The notes under the pieces were generated by a model that was not told the DNA's origin, ran no database searches, and was given only the letters and a program-made list of their open reading frames with translations. From contig JBEVTI010000013.1 of the NCBI GenBank assembly GCA_041156125.1, positions 1 to 64,000 of the forward strand: a DNA stretch of 64,000 nucleotides, read 5' to 3'. Both the position numbers and the translations under genes were made by a program. Shown here in pieces: positions 15,781-23,333 of the stretch. This DNA is from Paraktedonobacter carboxidivorans (GTDB lineage: Bacteria > Chloroflexota > Ktedonobacteria > Ktedonobacterales > Ktedonobacteraceae). Numbering within the stretch: position 1 is the first letter of the stretch; each line of letters begins with the position of its first letter.

Positions 15781-15850
15781 ATCAGCGCAAAAAGAAGAGA
15801 GGGCCTGCGTCGGCGCGCTGACACAGGCCCTCTCTTCTTTTTGCGCTGAT
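15781..15850. repeat. 27-bp perfect-stem hairpin
   Basis: Arms 15781-15807 and 15824-15850 are exact reverse complements; the 16-base loop holds a further gtc/gac pairing. It lies 13 bases past the end of the penicillin-binding protein gene, where it would end that transcript, and just upstream of the paaI -10 candidate. Confidence 0.85.
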
Positions 15851-15863
15851 GTATCTAAAATGT

Positions 15864-18143
15864 TTAGATCACCCAGGGCGCATTATTGGCAGACATCCCG
15901 TTGATAAACCAGTCAGTGGTCGTCAGACCGGGATAGGCTACAGTCCTGTGCGACATGCCGCCAGGGTATGGGAAGTTCTGGACTGAATAACCCTGTTCGG
16001 CCAGCAGCATCGTCTGGTGCCAGATTGGGCCAGCTCCATCGACGCCAGTGACGTTGATCATAGGCGAATTATCATCGTTGCCGGCCCAGACGCCGACCGC
16101 TAAATCGCTGGTATAGCCAACGGTCCAGTTGTCGTCGAAGTTCTGCGATGTGCCCGTTTTGACTGCCGAAGGACGAATCATCCCAGGATTGCCCGCGTAA
16201 CACTCCTGCATGGTGTTAGTGTAGAGGAATAAAGAACTACATTTGCCAAATTCAAAGACGCGTGAAGCATTGTCGCTCAAAACGGTTGACATCATATAAG
16301 CCACCTGCGGACTTAACACGCGTATGCCCTTTGTGTTGGCGCGATAGATCACATGCCCATACGGGTCGTCCACTTCTGTAATCGCGTGTGGTGGTACATG
16401 GACGCCGTTATCCCCAAAAACCCCATAGGCCGAGGTCTCGTCAAGCAGATGGACGCCCAGTGAGCCTAAGACCATGGTATAGTTTGGCGTGCCGTTATAG
16501 ACGGTAATCCCCATTCTTTGCGCGAGACTTAGCGCGTTCGGCACTCCCACTTTAGTCAAAAGCTTGACTGCGGGAATATTAAACGAATTCTGCAAGGCGT
16601 AACGATAGGTGATCAGGCCGTGATAGCTTAGATCATAGTTATGCGGTGTATAGGGCGGTAAACCACAACAGAGCTGGATCGAGAATGGCTCGTCCATTAC
16701 CGGCATGCCTGGACTGAGGCCCTCTCCAAAGGCTGCCGCGTAAATGAAGGGCTTAAAGGAAGAACCCGGTTGACGTAAGCCTTCCGAAGCTACATCAAAC
16801 TGTCCATCTCTGGGGTCATTAGGATTCACGTTCCCTAACAAGACCTTGATCGCGCCTGTATGATAATCGATCACTACCTCCGCGGCATCTGAGAGATTAT
16901 GCGGATGCTTCATGATTTTAATCTGCTCTTGCGCGATTTTGAGAACCTGATTCTGCAAACTCAGGTCAAGCGTGGTATGCACGATCAGGCCCGCGCGGGC
17001 CAACTCATCGACTTTGACATTGAGATCTTTAGCCAGTTCGCGCAGTGTATAGTTGATAAAGTGAGGTGCCGACTGATTGTGGATGCTCCCCCGATGTAAA
17101 AAATCGGGCTGGTATACCTCGGCCTCAGCTGCATTGGCCTGTGCTCTCGTGACGTATCCCTGCACTACCATTTGCTCCAGCACCTCTTTCTGGCGTGCAT
17201 AACTCACCTTTGGAAAGCGAAAGGGATCGTAGAGAATGCCATTGCGAGCCATACCGGCTAGCAACGCGCTCTTTGCCAGATCAAGCTGCGAAGCCGCGCT
17301 CTGTGCGGGCTTGTCTTGCAAATCGAAGTATACAAAAGCGGCTGCATCTACGCCGTATGCCTGCTCGCCATAATAAGTGGTAGACAGATACATATCAAGA
17401 ATTTGCTGCTTACTGTAATAGCGCGTGGCATCTGGAGCCAGAATCATTTCCTCTAACTTACGCAGCGCTGTATCCTCGTGGCCCACTACGGCATTCTTGA
17501 TCACTTGCTGCGTAATTGTGCTGCCACCCGCGACTACGTGGCCCTTGGTCAGGTCAGCAATCGCCGCGCGCACAATTCCTGTAATATCAAAACCAGCATT
17601 TTTCCAGAAATTTTGATCCTCAATTGCTACCTGTGCGTTGACCATGTATGGCGAGATCTGGTTCAGCGGCACTGTTGTCTGCATACCATCTTTGGTCATC
17701 TGATACATCAACACGCCACGATCATCGTACATTTTTAAGCTATCTTTGGGTAGAATATCTGTCAATGTCACGATAGATGAACCAAAACGCTGTTGCGTTG
17801 CATCTATCAGCGCGACTGCACCTACCAGAACGGTGCTCATGACAAGAAAAATGATCAGTGCCATCACAGCCATGGGCAACAAGGTCAGCTGTGTACCTAT
17901 ACGCTCAATGGCCGCGACATGCTGGTTGCTCCTGCGCAAACTTTTGCGCTTGAGATGTCTCCTTACTCGCCAGCCCAGGCGGTGCGAGTTACAATGAGGC
18001 GCCATATAGCGCACCCCTTGCTTCGCCAACTGTGGCTGATCACTCAAACGCTGCGCCGCCGCCGCCCGGCTATGCTCTGGTAAGGTGGCCGCCCTGCGTT
18101 CCGGCGATTTCTCACCCGGGGTCATAGACGTTTCATCCGCCAT
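15864..18143 (-). CDS. Class A penicillin-binding protein (transglycosylase/transpeptidase)
   Basis: A 759-residue bifunctional peptidoglycan synthase. A basic cytoplasmic tail of about 85 residues precedes one membrane anchor (about 88-115). The GT51 glycosyltransferase domain shows AIEDQNFWKNAGFD with the catalytic Glu and GGSTITQQVIKN. The transpeptidase domain has all three motifs: SSFK (nucleophile Ser in PGSSFKPF), SFN in LQNSFNIPA, and KTGT in VKTGTSQNF. It should polymerise and cross-link peptidoglycan outside the membrane. A TTGACT-18-TATACT promoter lies about 140 bases upstream. With mltG, uppP and the LCP protein it shows the organism makes a conventional wall. Confidence 0.95.
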   Translation of the reverse strand: MADETSMTPGEKSPERRAATLPEHSRAAAAQRLSDQPQLAKQGVRYMAPHCNSHRLGWRVRRHLKRKSLRRSNQHVAAIERIGTQLTLLPMAVMALIIFLVMSTVLVGAVALIDATQQRFGSSIVTLTDILPKDSLKMYDDRGVLMYQMTKDGMQTTVPLNQISPYMVNAQVAIEDQNFWKNAGFDITGIVRAAIADLTKGHVVAGGSTITQQVIKNAVVGHEDTALRKLEEMILAPDATRYYSKQQILDMYLSTTYYGEQAYGVDAAAFVYFDLQDKPAQSAASQLDLAKSALLAGMARNGILYDPFRFPKVSYARQKEVLEQMVVQGYVTRAQANAAEAEVYQPDFLHRGSIHNQSAPHFINYTLRELAKDLNVKVDELARAGLIVHTTLDLSLQNQVLKIAQEQIKIMKHPHNLSDAAEVVIDYHTGAIKVLLGNVNPNDPRDGQFDVASEGLRQPGSSFKPFIYAAAFGEGLSPGMPVMDEPFSIQLCCGLPPYTPHNYDLSYHGLITYRYALQNSFNIPAVKLLTKVGVPNALSLAQRMGITVYNGTPNYTMVLGSLGVHLLDETSAYGVFGDNGVHVPPHAITEVDDPYGHVIYRANTKGIRVLSPQVAYMMSTVLSDNASRVFEFGKCSSLFLYTNTMQECYAGNPGMIRPSAVKTGTSQNFDDNWTVGYTSDLAVGVWAGNDDNSPMINVTGVDGAGPIWHQTMLLAEQGYSVQNFPYPGGMSHRTVAYPGLTTTDWFINGMSANNAPWVI

Positions 18144-18487
18144 CTCACATTCCTTTCTATCTTCTTCACTTATCCTCCTCTTCTTCCTCCCCCTCTTCCT
18201 TCCCCTCTCATAATACTCTCATTGGCTCAGGCGCTTTATTTGCTTCTACTGTGCAGGAAACATTGTCCCTTCTCCTGGTAGTATAACAGGGTCTGACTAA
18301 AAGAGTCAAAACATTCTTCATATGTCAATATATTCATTTATATGCATGCGCGGAACTCTGCTGTTTACAGGCGGTCAGTCTTACTGGTGCCAGAGCCAGG
18401 AGATCTGGCTGCTAGCCGCTGGTGCTTCTGACATATAAGTGCTGGCAGAGTTTTTATGGATTTCGCCTGCGCAGTAGCTGGCCATTC
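18144..18487. other. 344-bp gap upstream of the PBP gene
   Basis: Holds the PBP promoter (18280-18309), a pyrimidine-rich leader, and a small hairpin agccag/ctggct at 18394-18410 behind the FtsX-type permease gene. No gene is seen. Confidence 0.55.
18280..18309 (-). promoter_or_regulatory. Promoter of the penicillin-binding protein gene
   Basis: Minus-strand TTGACT (18304-18309), 18 bases, TATACT (18280-18285); both boxes match 5/6. The predicted leader is about 130 bases. Confidence 0.65.
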
Positions 18488-21400
18488 TTAGTCTTCGTCT
18501 ACGCGTAGGGTCTGGCTAATGCTGGGGCGCAGAACGATGCAAGTCATGATGAGAAGCGCGAGGGCGCAGATGGCGAGTAGAGCACATAGGAGCAGGACAA
18601 TGGGCCAGAGGGGTGTGATTTCGTGAACAGCGGGGACGCTCTGCACCAGGTAAAAGGCTTCTTCGCCAGCATTGGCTGTGTCAACTCCTGCCAGGGGGGA
18701 GAAGATGAACGCCGGGAGGATGAGCCAGGCAAAGGCAAAGCCCAGAATGCCGCCTAACGCCAGGGCGGTCCCGTAGACAATGCCCTGCTCCCAGAGCAGT
18801 ACGCTGGCGGCCTGCCAGGGCTTGCTGCCTAGCGCGCGCAGGACCGCGAAGTTATTGCGTCGCTCGCGAGCATTGAGACAGGAGACCAGTAGATTGCTTA
18901 ACAGACCCAGCAAGAGCGCGACAGCAGCGCCGATAGAGAGAATGCCATTCAGGGCCGCGTAGAGAGGATCGCTGCTCAATACCGCGTCGAGCTCGCGCCG
19001 GTCCACTGGATTATCCAGGGCATTAGTGCCAGTCAACAAGGCGTGGCGCACGTTTGCCAGAGCTGCTGGATTACTGCTGGTGCGCAACCAGATAGTGGTG
19101 GGACTGAGCGTTTCCTGGTTGATGGCCAGAGCTACCACGCTGGTAGTCTGATAATCGACCAGCAAGCCTCCATGCGAAATAGAAGCATCGGGACCCACTC
19201 TGCTTGGACTATCGTAGACCGTAGGAATAAAATGAACAATCCCCACCACGCGATAGTAGAGTGGGCCGTGGAAGTCTCTAAGCACAAATTTCTGGCCTTG
19301 CGACAGATTGAGCGAGCGAGCGGCGGCATCATCAACAATCGCTGGAATGACATTTTCCCGCGTGGCCTCAGCGCGCTGGGCCAGCAGCTTGTTGGTCAAG
19401 GCGCTCAGCGGCTGACTATCATCCTGGGAGGTCCAGTAGATAGTACTGGCATAGGTCGAGGCATCTACCGCGCGCAGATCGATCGGCACTCCATCGCCGC
19501 TGCCGCCTGTCAGCTTTTGTGTGTAGCCTGCCGTCACCGAAGTCACTCCATGCAAACTACGATACCAGTTCAGGAGTTGCTCCCAGGACAGATTTTGCTG
19601 GGCTATGGGAATATCGCCGCTTAGATCGCCGCCCACGCGGTAGGCGGTCAGGTCATGTAAGCGCTGGTTTTGCGTCTGCGCGAAAATCAGCGTAAAAAGC
19701 GCGAAGGCCACAGCCAGCATGAGAAGTAGAAGCATACGCAGTGATTGGCGTGGCGCGCGGGCCATCTGTGCCACTGCTAGCAGCGGCGCGGCTCCGCGTG
19801 AACGCGCCGCCAGACGTTCACCCAGATGCAGAAGTAACGGGAAGAAACGCAGGCAGAGCAACAGGCCACCAAGCAGCAAGAAAAGCAGCTCAATCAGGGT
19901 CGTGATGGGTAGAATCAGGACATGGGTGCGTACATCTATCACCCCTGGACTGGAGATGTAGGATGAAAGCAGAAAACCGAGCAAGGCGAGGGCTGCGGCT
20001 ACAAGATCAAGGTTGAAGCGCGTCCAGAGCGGCTGCTCACCAGAACGCGCGCGGGCGCGTCGTGTACCAAGCAGGGTTTTATACATCACATGCCAGGCTG
20101 AAAGAGCCATGGCCAGCAGAGCCAGGCCCATGACCAGTAAAGTCTGGCCGATCAGTCCCAGAGCAACGCCCAGGCGATTCGCAGTCAGCAACTCGATCGC
20201 CGCTCGGTCAGCTGGTTGAAGAGTCAGGCTGGCCAACTCCTGGGCCAGAGCAATCGCCAGGAAAGGGCCTAGCACCAGGGCCAGCAGACCTGGTCCCGCG
20301 CTCTGCCATAGGAGAGAACCAACGATCTGGCGCGCGCTGGCGCCCCGGCTGCGCAGAAGGACAATCGTCATCTCCTGACCCTCCACCAGCAGCCCGGTTA
20401 TTAAAACCACAAAGAACAGCACCAGACTGCCGATCAAAAAGGCCAGGCAGAGCAGCGGCAGACCGAGTACAGTCACACGGTTGCTATAGTCCAGAAAAAT
20501 CGCCAGCGGCCCCTCAGAGGTAGTCTCAACTACATAGGGAAAGAATTGCGGATTATGCTCAAGAGTAGTCAGAGCAGCTTTAAGCTCGTTTGTAAGATTA
20601 TCCAGATGGTTAATATCCAGGCGGGAAAAGTCAAAGGGATAATACCAGTATGTTTCGGCTGGATTCTCAAACTGCCCGCCATTGTTCTGCTTAATAGCGA
20701 TCTCAGATAATGCAGAGAGAGATGCGATCAACGCCCGATTATCAACCAGCACTGGCAGGCGCTGGGAGGTCTGCAAACCGTGTGAAAAGGTCTCAGGAGC
20801 AAAGGTCTCGCCATGCCAGAACAGAGCGCTCTGCGCGGCTTCCGTGAAGACTCCGACCAGGCGCAAGGTGATAGTCTGCGTGCTCTCCCGATTTGAAGCA
20901 TCGAAGATACTATAAGGTGCTTGCAGATATTGTCCCACGCTCAAATGGAGATTGCTCAGGCCCGTAGGTGTCAGAGCGAATTCGATAACACCGTCGCTGC
21001 TCGGCATAGGCAGGCGACCCTCTTTTAGCAGCAGATGCGCTCCCGCGTCTTGCATCTCGGTTCCCAGCAGGCGCATATACTGGCCTGAAACGGCTTTTAG
21101 CGTCGGAATCTGCACTGATAGATCTGGCTCACTGGAGACCGTTGAACCCAGCGTATTTTGTAATTCCTGGGTGATATCCAGCTCAGCTGCGTGCAACTCT
21201 TTCATCGCAAAAAGCGAATTAGTGGCATGCACAGTAATATACATGCTCTGCGGGTCAGCCTCAAGAGTATGGCGCAGGCCCGCGCTTTCCGCGACTTGCG
21301 CGTAGAGTGGAATGGCGCAGACCAGGACGACGGCGGCGAGCAAGCCAGCGCTAACTACTCCCAGGAGACGCCACGTCTGGCGTAATTGCCAGAGTGCCAG

Positions 21401-21514
21401 GATCGTCATGGACGACGCTGGCACGCTGGCCTCTTGCCGTACTCGCCGCTTCCTCTGCGGCTTGTGCTTTGTTGGCGGCCTCTTTACCGCACGGTCAAAG
21501 GGAATTACATTCAA
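18488..21514 (-). CDS. FtsX/MacB-type ABC exporter permease (1008 residues)
   Basis: A large permease with an N-terminal membrane segment (about 50-75), a long extracytoplasmic region, three or four membrane helices near 345-470, a second helix cluster around 500-610, another extracytoplasmic region, and a C-terminal FtsX domain (about 850-1000). The FtsX hallmark is the helix ahead of NLLVSCLNARERRNNFAVLRALG. This duplicated 10-TM plan is typical of lipoprotein or peptide exporters in Gram-positive-type bacteria. It starts nine bases after the stop of the ATPase at 21524, so the two act together. The cargo is unknown. Confidence 0.88.
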   Translation of the reverse strand: MNVIPFDRAVKRPPTKHKPQRKRRVRQEASVPASSMTILALWQLRQTWRLLGVVSAGLLAAVVLVCAIPLYAQVAESAGLRHTLEADPQSMYITVHATNSLFAMKELHAAELDITQELQNTLGSTVSSEPDLSVQIPTLKAVSGQYMRLLGTEMQDAGAHLLLKEGRLPMPSSDGVIEFALTPTGLSNLHLSVGQYLQAPYSIFDASNRESTQTITLRLVGVFTEAAQSALFWHGETFAPETFSHGLQTSQRLPVLVDNRALIASLSALSEIAIKQNNGGQFENPAETYWYYPFDFSRLDINHLDNLTNELKAALTTLEHNPQFFPYVVETTSEGPLAIFLDYSNRVTVLGLPLLCLAFLIGSLVLFFVVLITGLLVEGQEMTIVLLRSRGASARQIVGSLLWQSAGPGLLALVLGPFLAIALAQELASLTLQPADRAAIELLTANRLGVALGLIGQTLLVMGLALLAMALSAWHVMYKTLLGTRRARARSGEQPLWTRFNLDLVAAALALLGFLLSSYISSPGVIDVRTHVLILPITTLIELLFLLLGGLLLCLRFFPLLLHLGERLAARSRGAAPLLAVAQMARAPRQSLRMLLLLMLAVAFALFTLIFAQTQNQRLHDLTAYRVGGDLSGDIPIAQQNLSWEQLLNWYRSLHGVTSVTAGYTQKLTGGSGDGVPIDLRAVDASTYASTIYWTSQDDSQPLSALTNKLLAQRAEATRENVIPAIVDDAAARSLNLSQGQKFVLRDFHGPLYYRVVGIVHFIPTVYDSPSRVGPDASISHGGLLVDYQTTSVVALAINQETLSPTTIWLRTSSNPAALANVRHALLTGTNALDNPVDRRELDAVLSSDPLYAALNGILSIGAAVALLLGLLSNLLVSCLNARERRNNFAVLRALGSKPWQAASVLLWEQGIVYGTALALGGILGFAFAWLILPAFIFSPLAGVDTANAGEEAFYLVQSVPAVHEITPLWPIVLLLCALLAICALALLIMTCIVLRPSISQTLRVDED

Positions 21515-21523
21515 GGCGTTCGT

Positions 21524-22222
21524 TTATTGCCCCTCCGAGATTAGCCCATCGTTGATCTGCAAAACGCGATCCGCCACGCTCACCACGGTCATATCGTGGG
21601 TAGCAATGAGCATACCAATTTTTGTCTGATGGGTAATCTCGCGCAGAAGTTGAGTAATGTCGCGCCCGGTCATCGAGTCTAGATTGCCAGTAGGCTCGTC
21701 TGCGACAATAAACTGTGGCTCGTGAACAAGCGCACGTGCCAGAGCAACGCGTTGTTGCTCGCCACCCGATAGCTCCAGGCCGCGATGGTGCGCGCGCGGT
21801 ATCAGATGAACTTGCTCAAGCGCGAGACGCGAGCGCCTGGTACGCTCTGCGGATTCCATACGCATCAGGCGCAGCGGGATCTCCACATTTTCCTGGGCCG
21901 TCAGCGAGGGAAAGAGGTGGGCATTCTGAAACATCATGCCAACATTGTGGCTGCGCAAATGGGCGCGTTCGTTCTCGTTCATCTTGCCTAGCTCACGACC
22001 CAGGACCGAGACGCTGCCGCTGGTTGGATTGTCAAGCCCGATTAAGATGTTAAGCAAGGTAGTCTTACCCGAACCAGAGCGCCCACGCAACGCGACAAAT
22101 TCTCCCGGTAAAATCCGTAGATCGATGCCGCGCAGAGCGTGAACAACACCTGAGCCACTCTTGAAATCGCGCACAATCCCACGCGCATCGACAATCGATG
22201 TTGCTACCGCCTGTTCTGTCAT
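21524..22222 (-). CDS. ABC exporter ATPase (MacB/LolD type)
   Basis: A 232-residue ATP-binding subunit. Walker A is GRSGSGKTT, the signature is LSGGEQQRV, Walker B leads to ADEPTGNLDS and the H-loop is ATHD, all intact. The ADEPTGNLDS form is typical of the LolD/MacB/FtsE class that pairs with FtsX-type permeases. The ATG at 22222 has AAGGAG upstream; the in-frame extension to 22270 has no ribosome site. It is followed at nine bases by its probable permease and preceded at 57 bases by the second ATPase. Confidence 0.93.
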   Translation of the reverse strand: MTEQAVATSIVDARGIVRDFKSGSGVVHALRGIDLRILPGEFVALRGRSGSGKTTLLNILIGLDNPTSGSVSVLGRELGKMNENERAHLRSHNVGMMFQNAHLFPSLTAQENVEIPLRLMRMESAERTRRSRLALEQVHLIPRAHHRGLELSGGEQQRVALARALVHEPQFIVADEPTGNLDSMTGRDITQLLREITHQTKIGMLIATHDMTVVSVADRVLQINDGLISEGQ

Positions 22223-22279
22223 GAGTACTGCTCTCCTTCTCTTACTTGATACAACGCAATGCCTCTGCAAGCGTCGCTT

Positions 22280-23242
22280 TTATACGGGTCGGATATTACT
22301 GGCATTTTTTTTAAGTTCTCCGTTGCCCCTGCCTGCTGGCACCTCCAACGGCCAGAGTTCGACGTGATCATCCAGAATGCGCACCTCAGCACGCCCCTGG
22401 AAGTCGAGACCCTCCAATGCCTCTTTAGGCAATTGCAGGCGTCCAACGCGATCGATCAGTATCGATTCACGGTGCGTTTCGCTGGAAAGGCCGATGATCG
22501 CACTGGCCCTGGCCGCGTGACCGTCGAGCGTTTCCAATGGTTCCTCGCGCCTGATGGTTTCAGTGCTGGTACGCCCGTCGCGGATGGCGATGGTACGATC
22601 CATCACAGCGGCGATGGCAACATCGTGGGTTACGGTGATAATGGTCAGGCCAAGCTGCTGATTGAGCGAGCGTAGCAAGTGGAAGATCTCACTGGCGGTT
22701 ACCGAATCCAGTTCGCCAGTAGGCTCGTCTGCTAGCAGCAGGGTTGGCTCGTTGGCGATGGCCACGGCGATGGCCACGCGCTGTTGCTCACCGCCAGAGA
22801 GCTGGTTGGGCTTCTTCTTCGCGGCCCCCTTGAGGCCCACCAGTTCCAACAGTTCCTCGGCGTGACGTATGCGTTTGCTGCTTTTGACGCCGCCCAGCAA
22901 TTGTGGCAGTTCGATATTCGCCGAGGCGCTCAGTTCATTCAGTAGATTGCGTCCGCTCTGCTGCCAGACATGTCCGACAACGTGCCGGCGATAAGCGATG
23001 CGTTGGGCCTCATTCAAGCGTGTCAGATCGTTGCTATCCACCACGCAGCGTCCGGCGCTAGGCACGTCCAGTCCGCTGAGAATATTCAAAAGCGTGCTCT
23101 TACCAGAACCAGAGGCTCCCACAATGGCCGTCATTTCACCGGGCGCAACCTCTAGATCTAGCCCTTGCAAAGCCACCACTTCAAGATCCGCTACTTTATA
23201 GATTTTCACCAGATTATCGCAAGTAACAATTGCTTCCGGCAT
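22280..23242 (-). CDS. ABC exporter ATPase with AbrB-like C-terminal tail
   Basis: A 320-residue ATPase. Residues about 1-225 are a complete MacB/LolD-type domain (GASGSGKST, LSGGEQQRV, ADEPTGELDS, VTHD). Beyond it lies an extra 90-residue tail with the segment ILIDRVGRLQLPKEALEGL, then GRAEVRILDDHVELWPLE. That pattern resembles the swapped-hairpin AbrB/SpoVT fold (normally near DxxGRIxIPKE). A DNA-binding-type fold on a transporter ATPase is unexpected; it may act in dimerisation or as a regulatory sensor. The pairing with the permease at 23334 is inferred from adjacency. Confidence 0.88.
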   Translation of the reverse strand: MPEAIVTCDNLVKIYKVADLEVVALQGLDLEVAPGEMTAIVGASGSGKSTLLNILSGLDVPSAGRCVVDSNDLTRLNEAQRIAYRRHVVGHVWQQSGRNLLNELSASANIELPQLLGGVKSSKRIRHAEELLELVGLKGAAKKKPNQLSGGEQQRVAIAVAIANEPTLLLADEPTGELDSVTASEIFHLLRSLNQQLGLTIITVTHDVAIAAVMDRTIAIRDGRTSTETIRREEPLETLDGHAARASAIIGLSSETHRESILIDRVGRLQLPKEALEGLDFQGRAEVRILDDHVELWPLEVPAGRGNGELKKNASNIRPV

Positions 23243-23333
23243 TCCTTACTCCTTACACTCCTTTTGGCAATGGCAACGGAGCGCGATCTCCGTCGCGGGT
23301 TCAGAGCGGCTTGCTGGCTGCCAAGCCCCTTTT

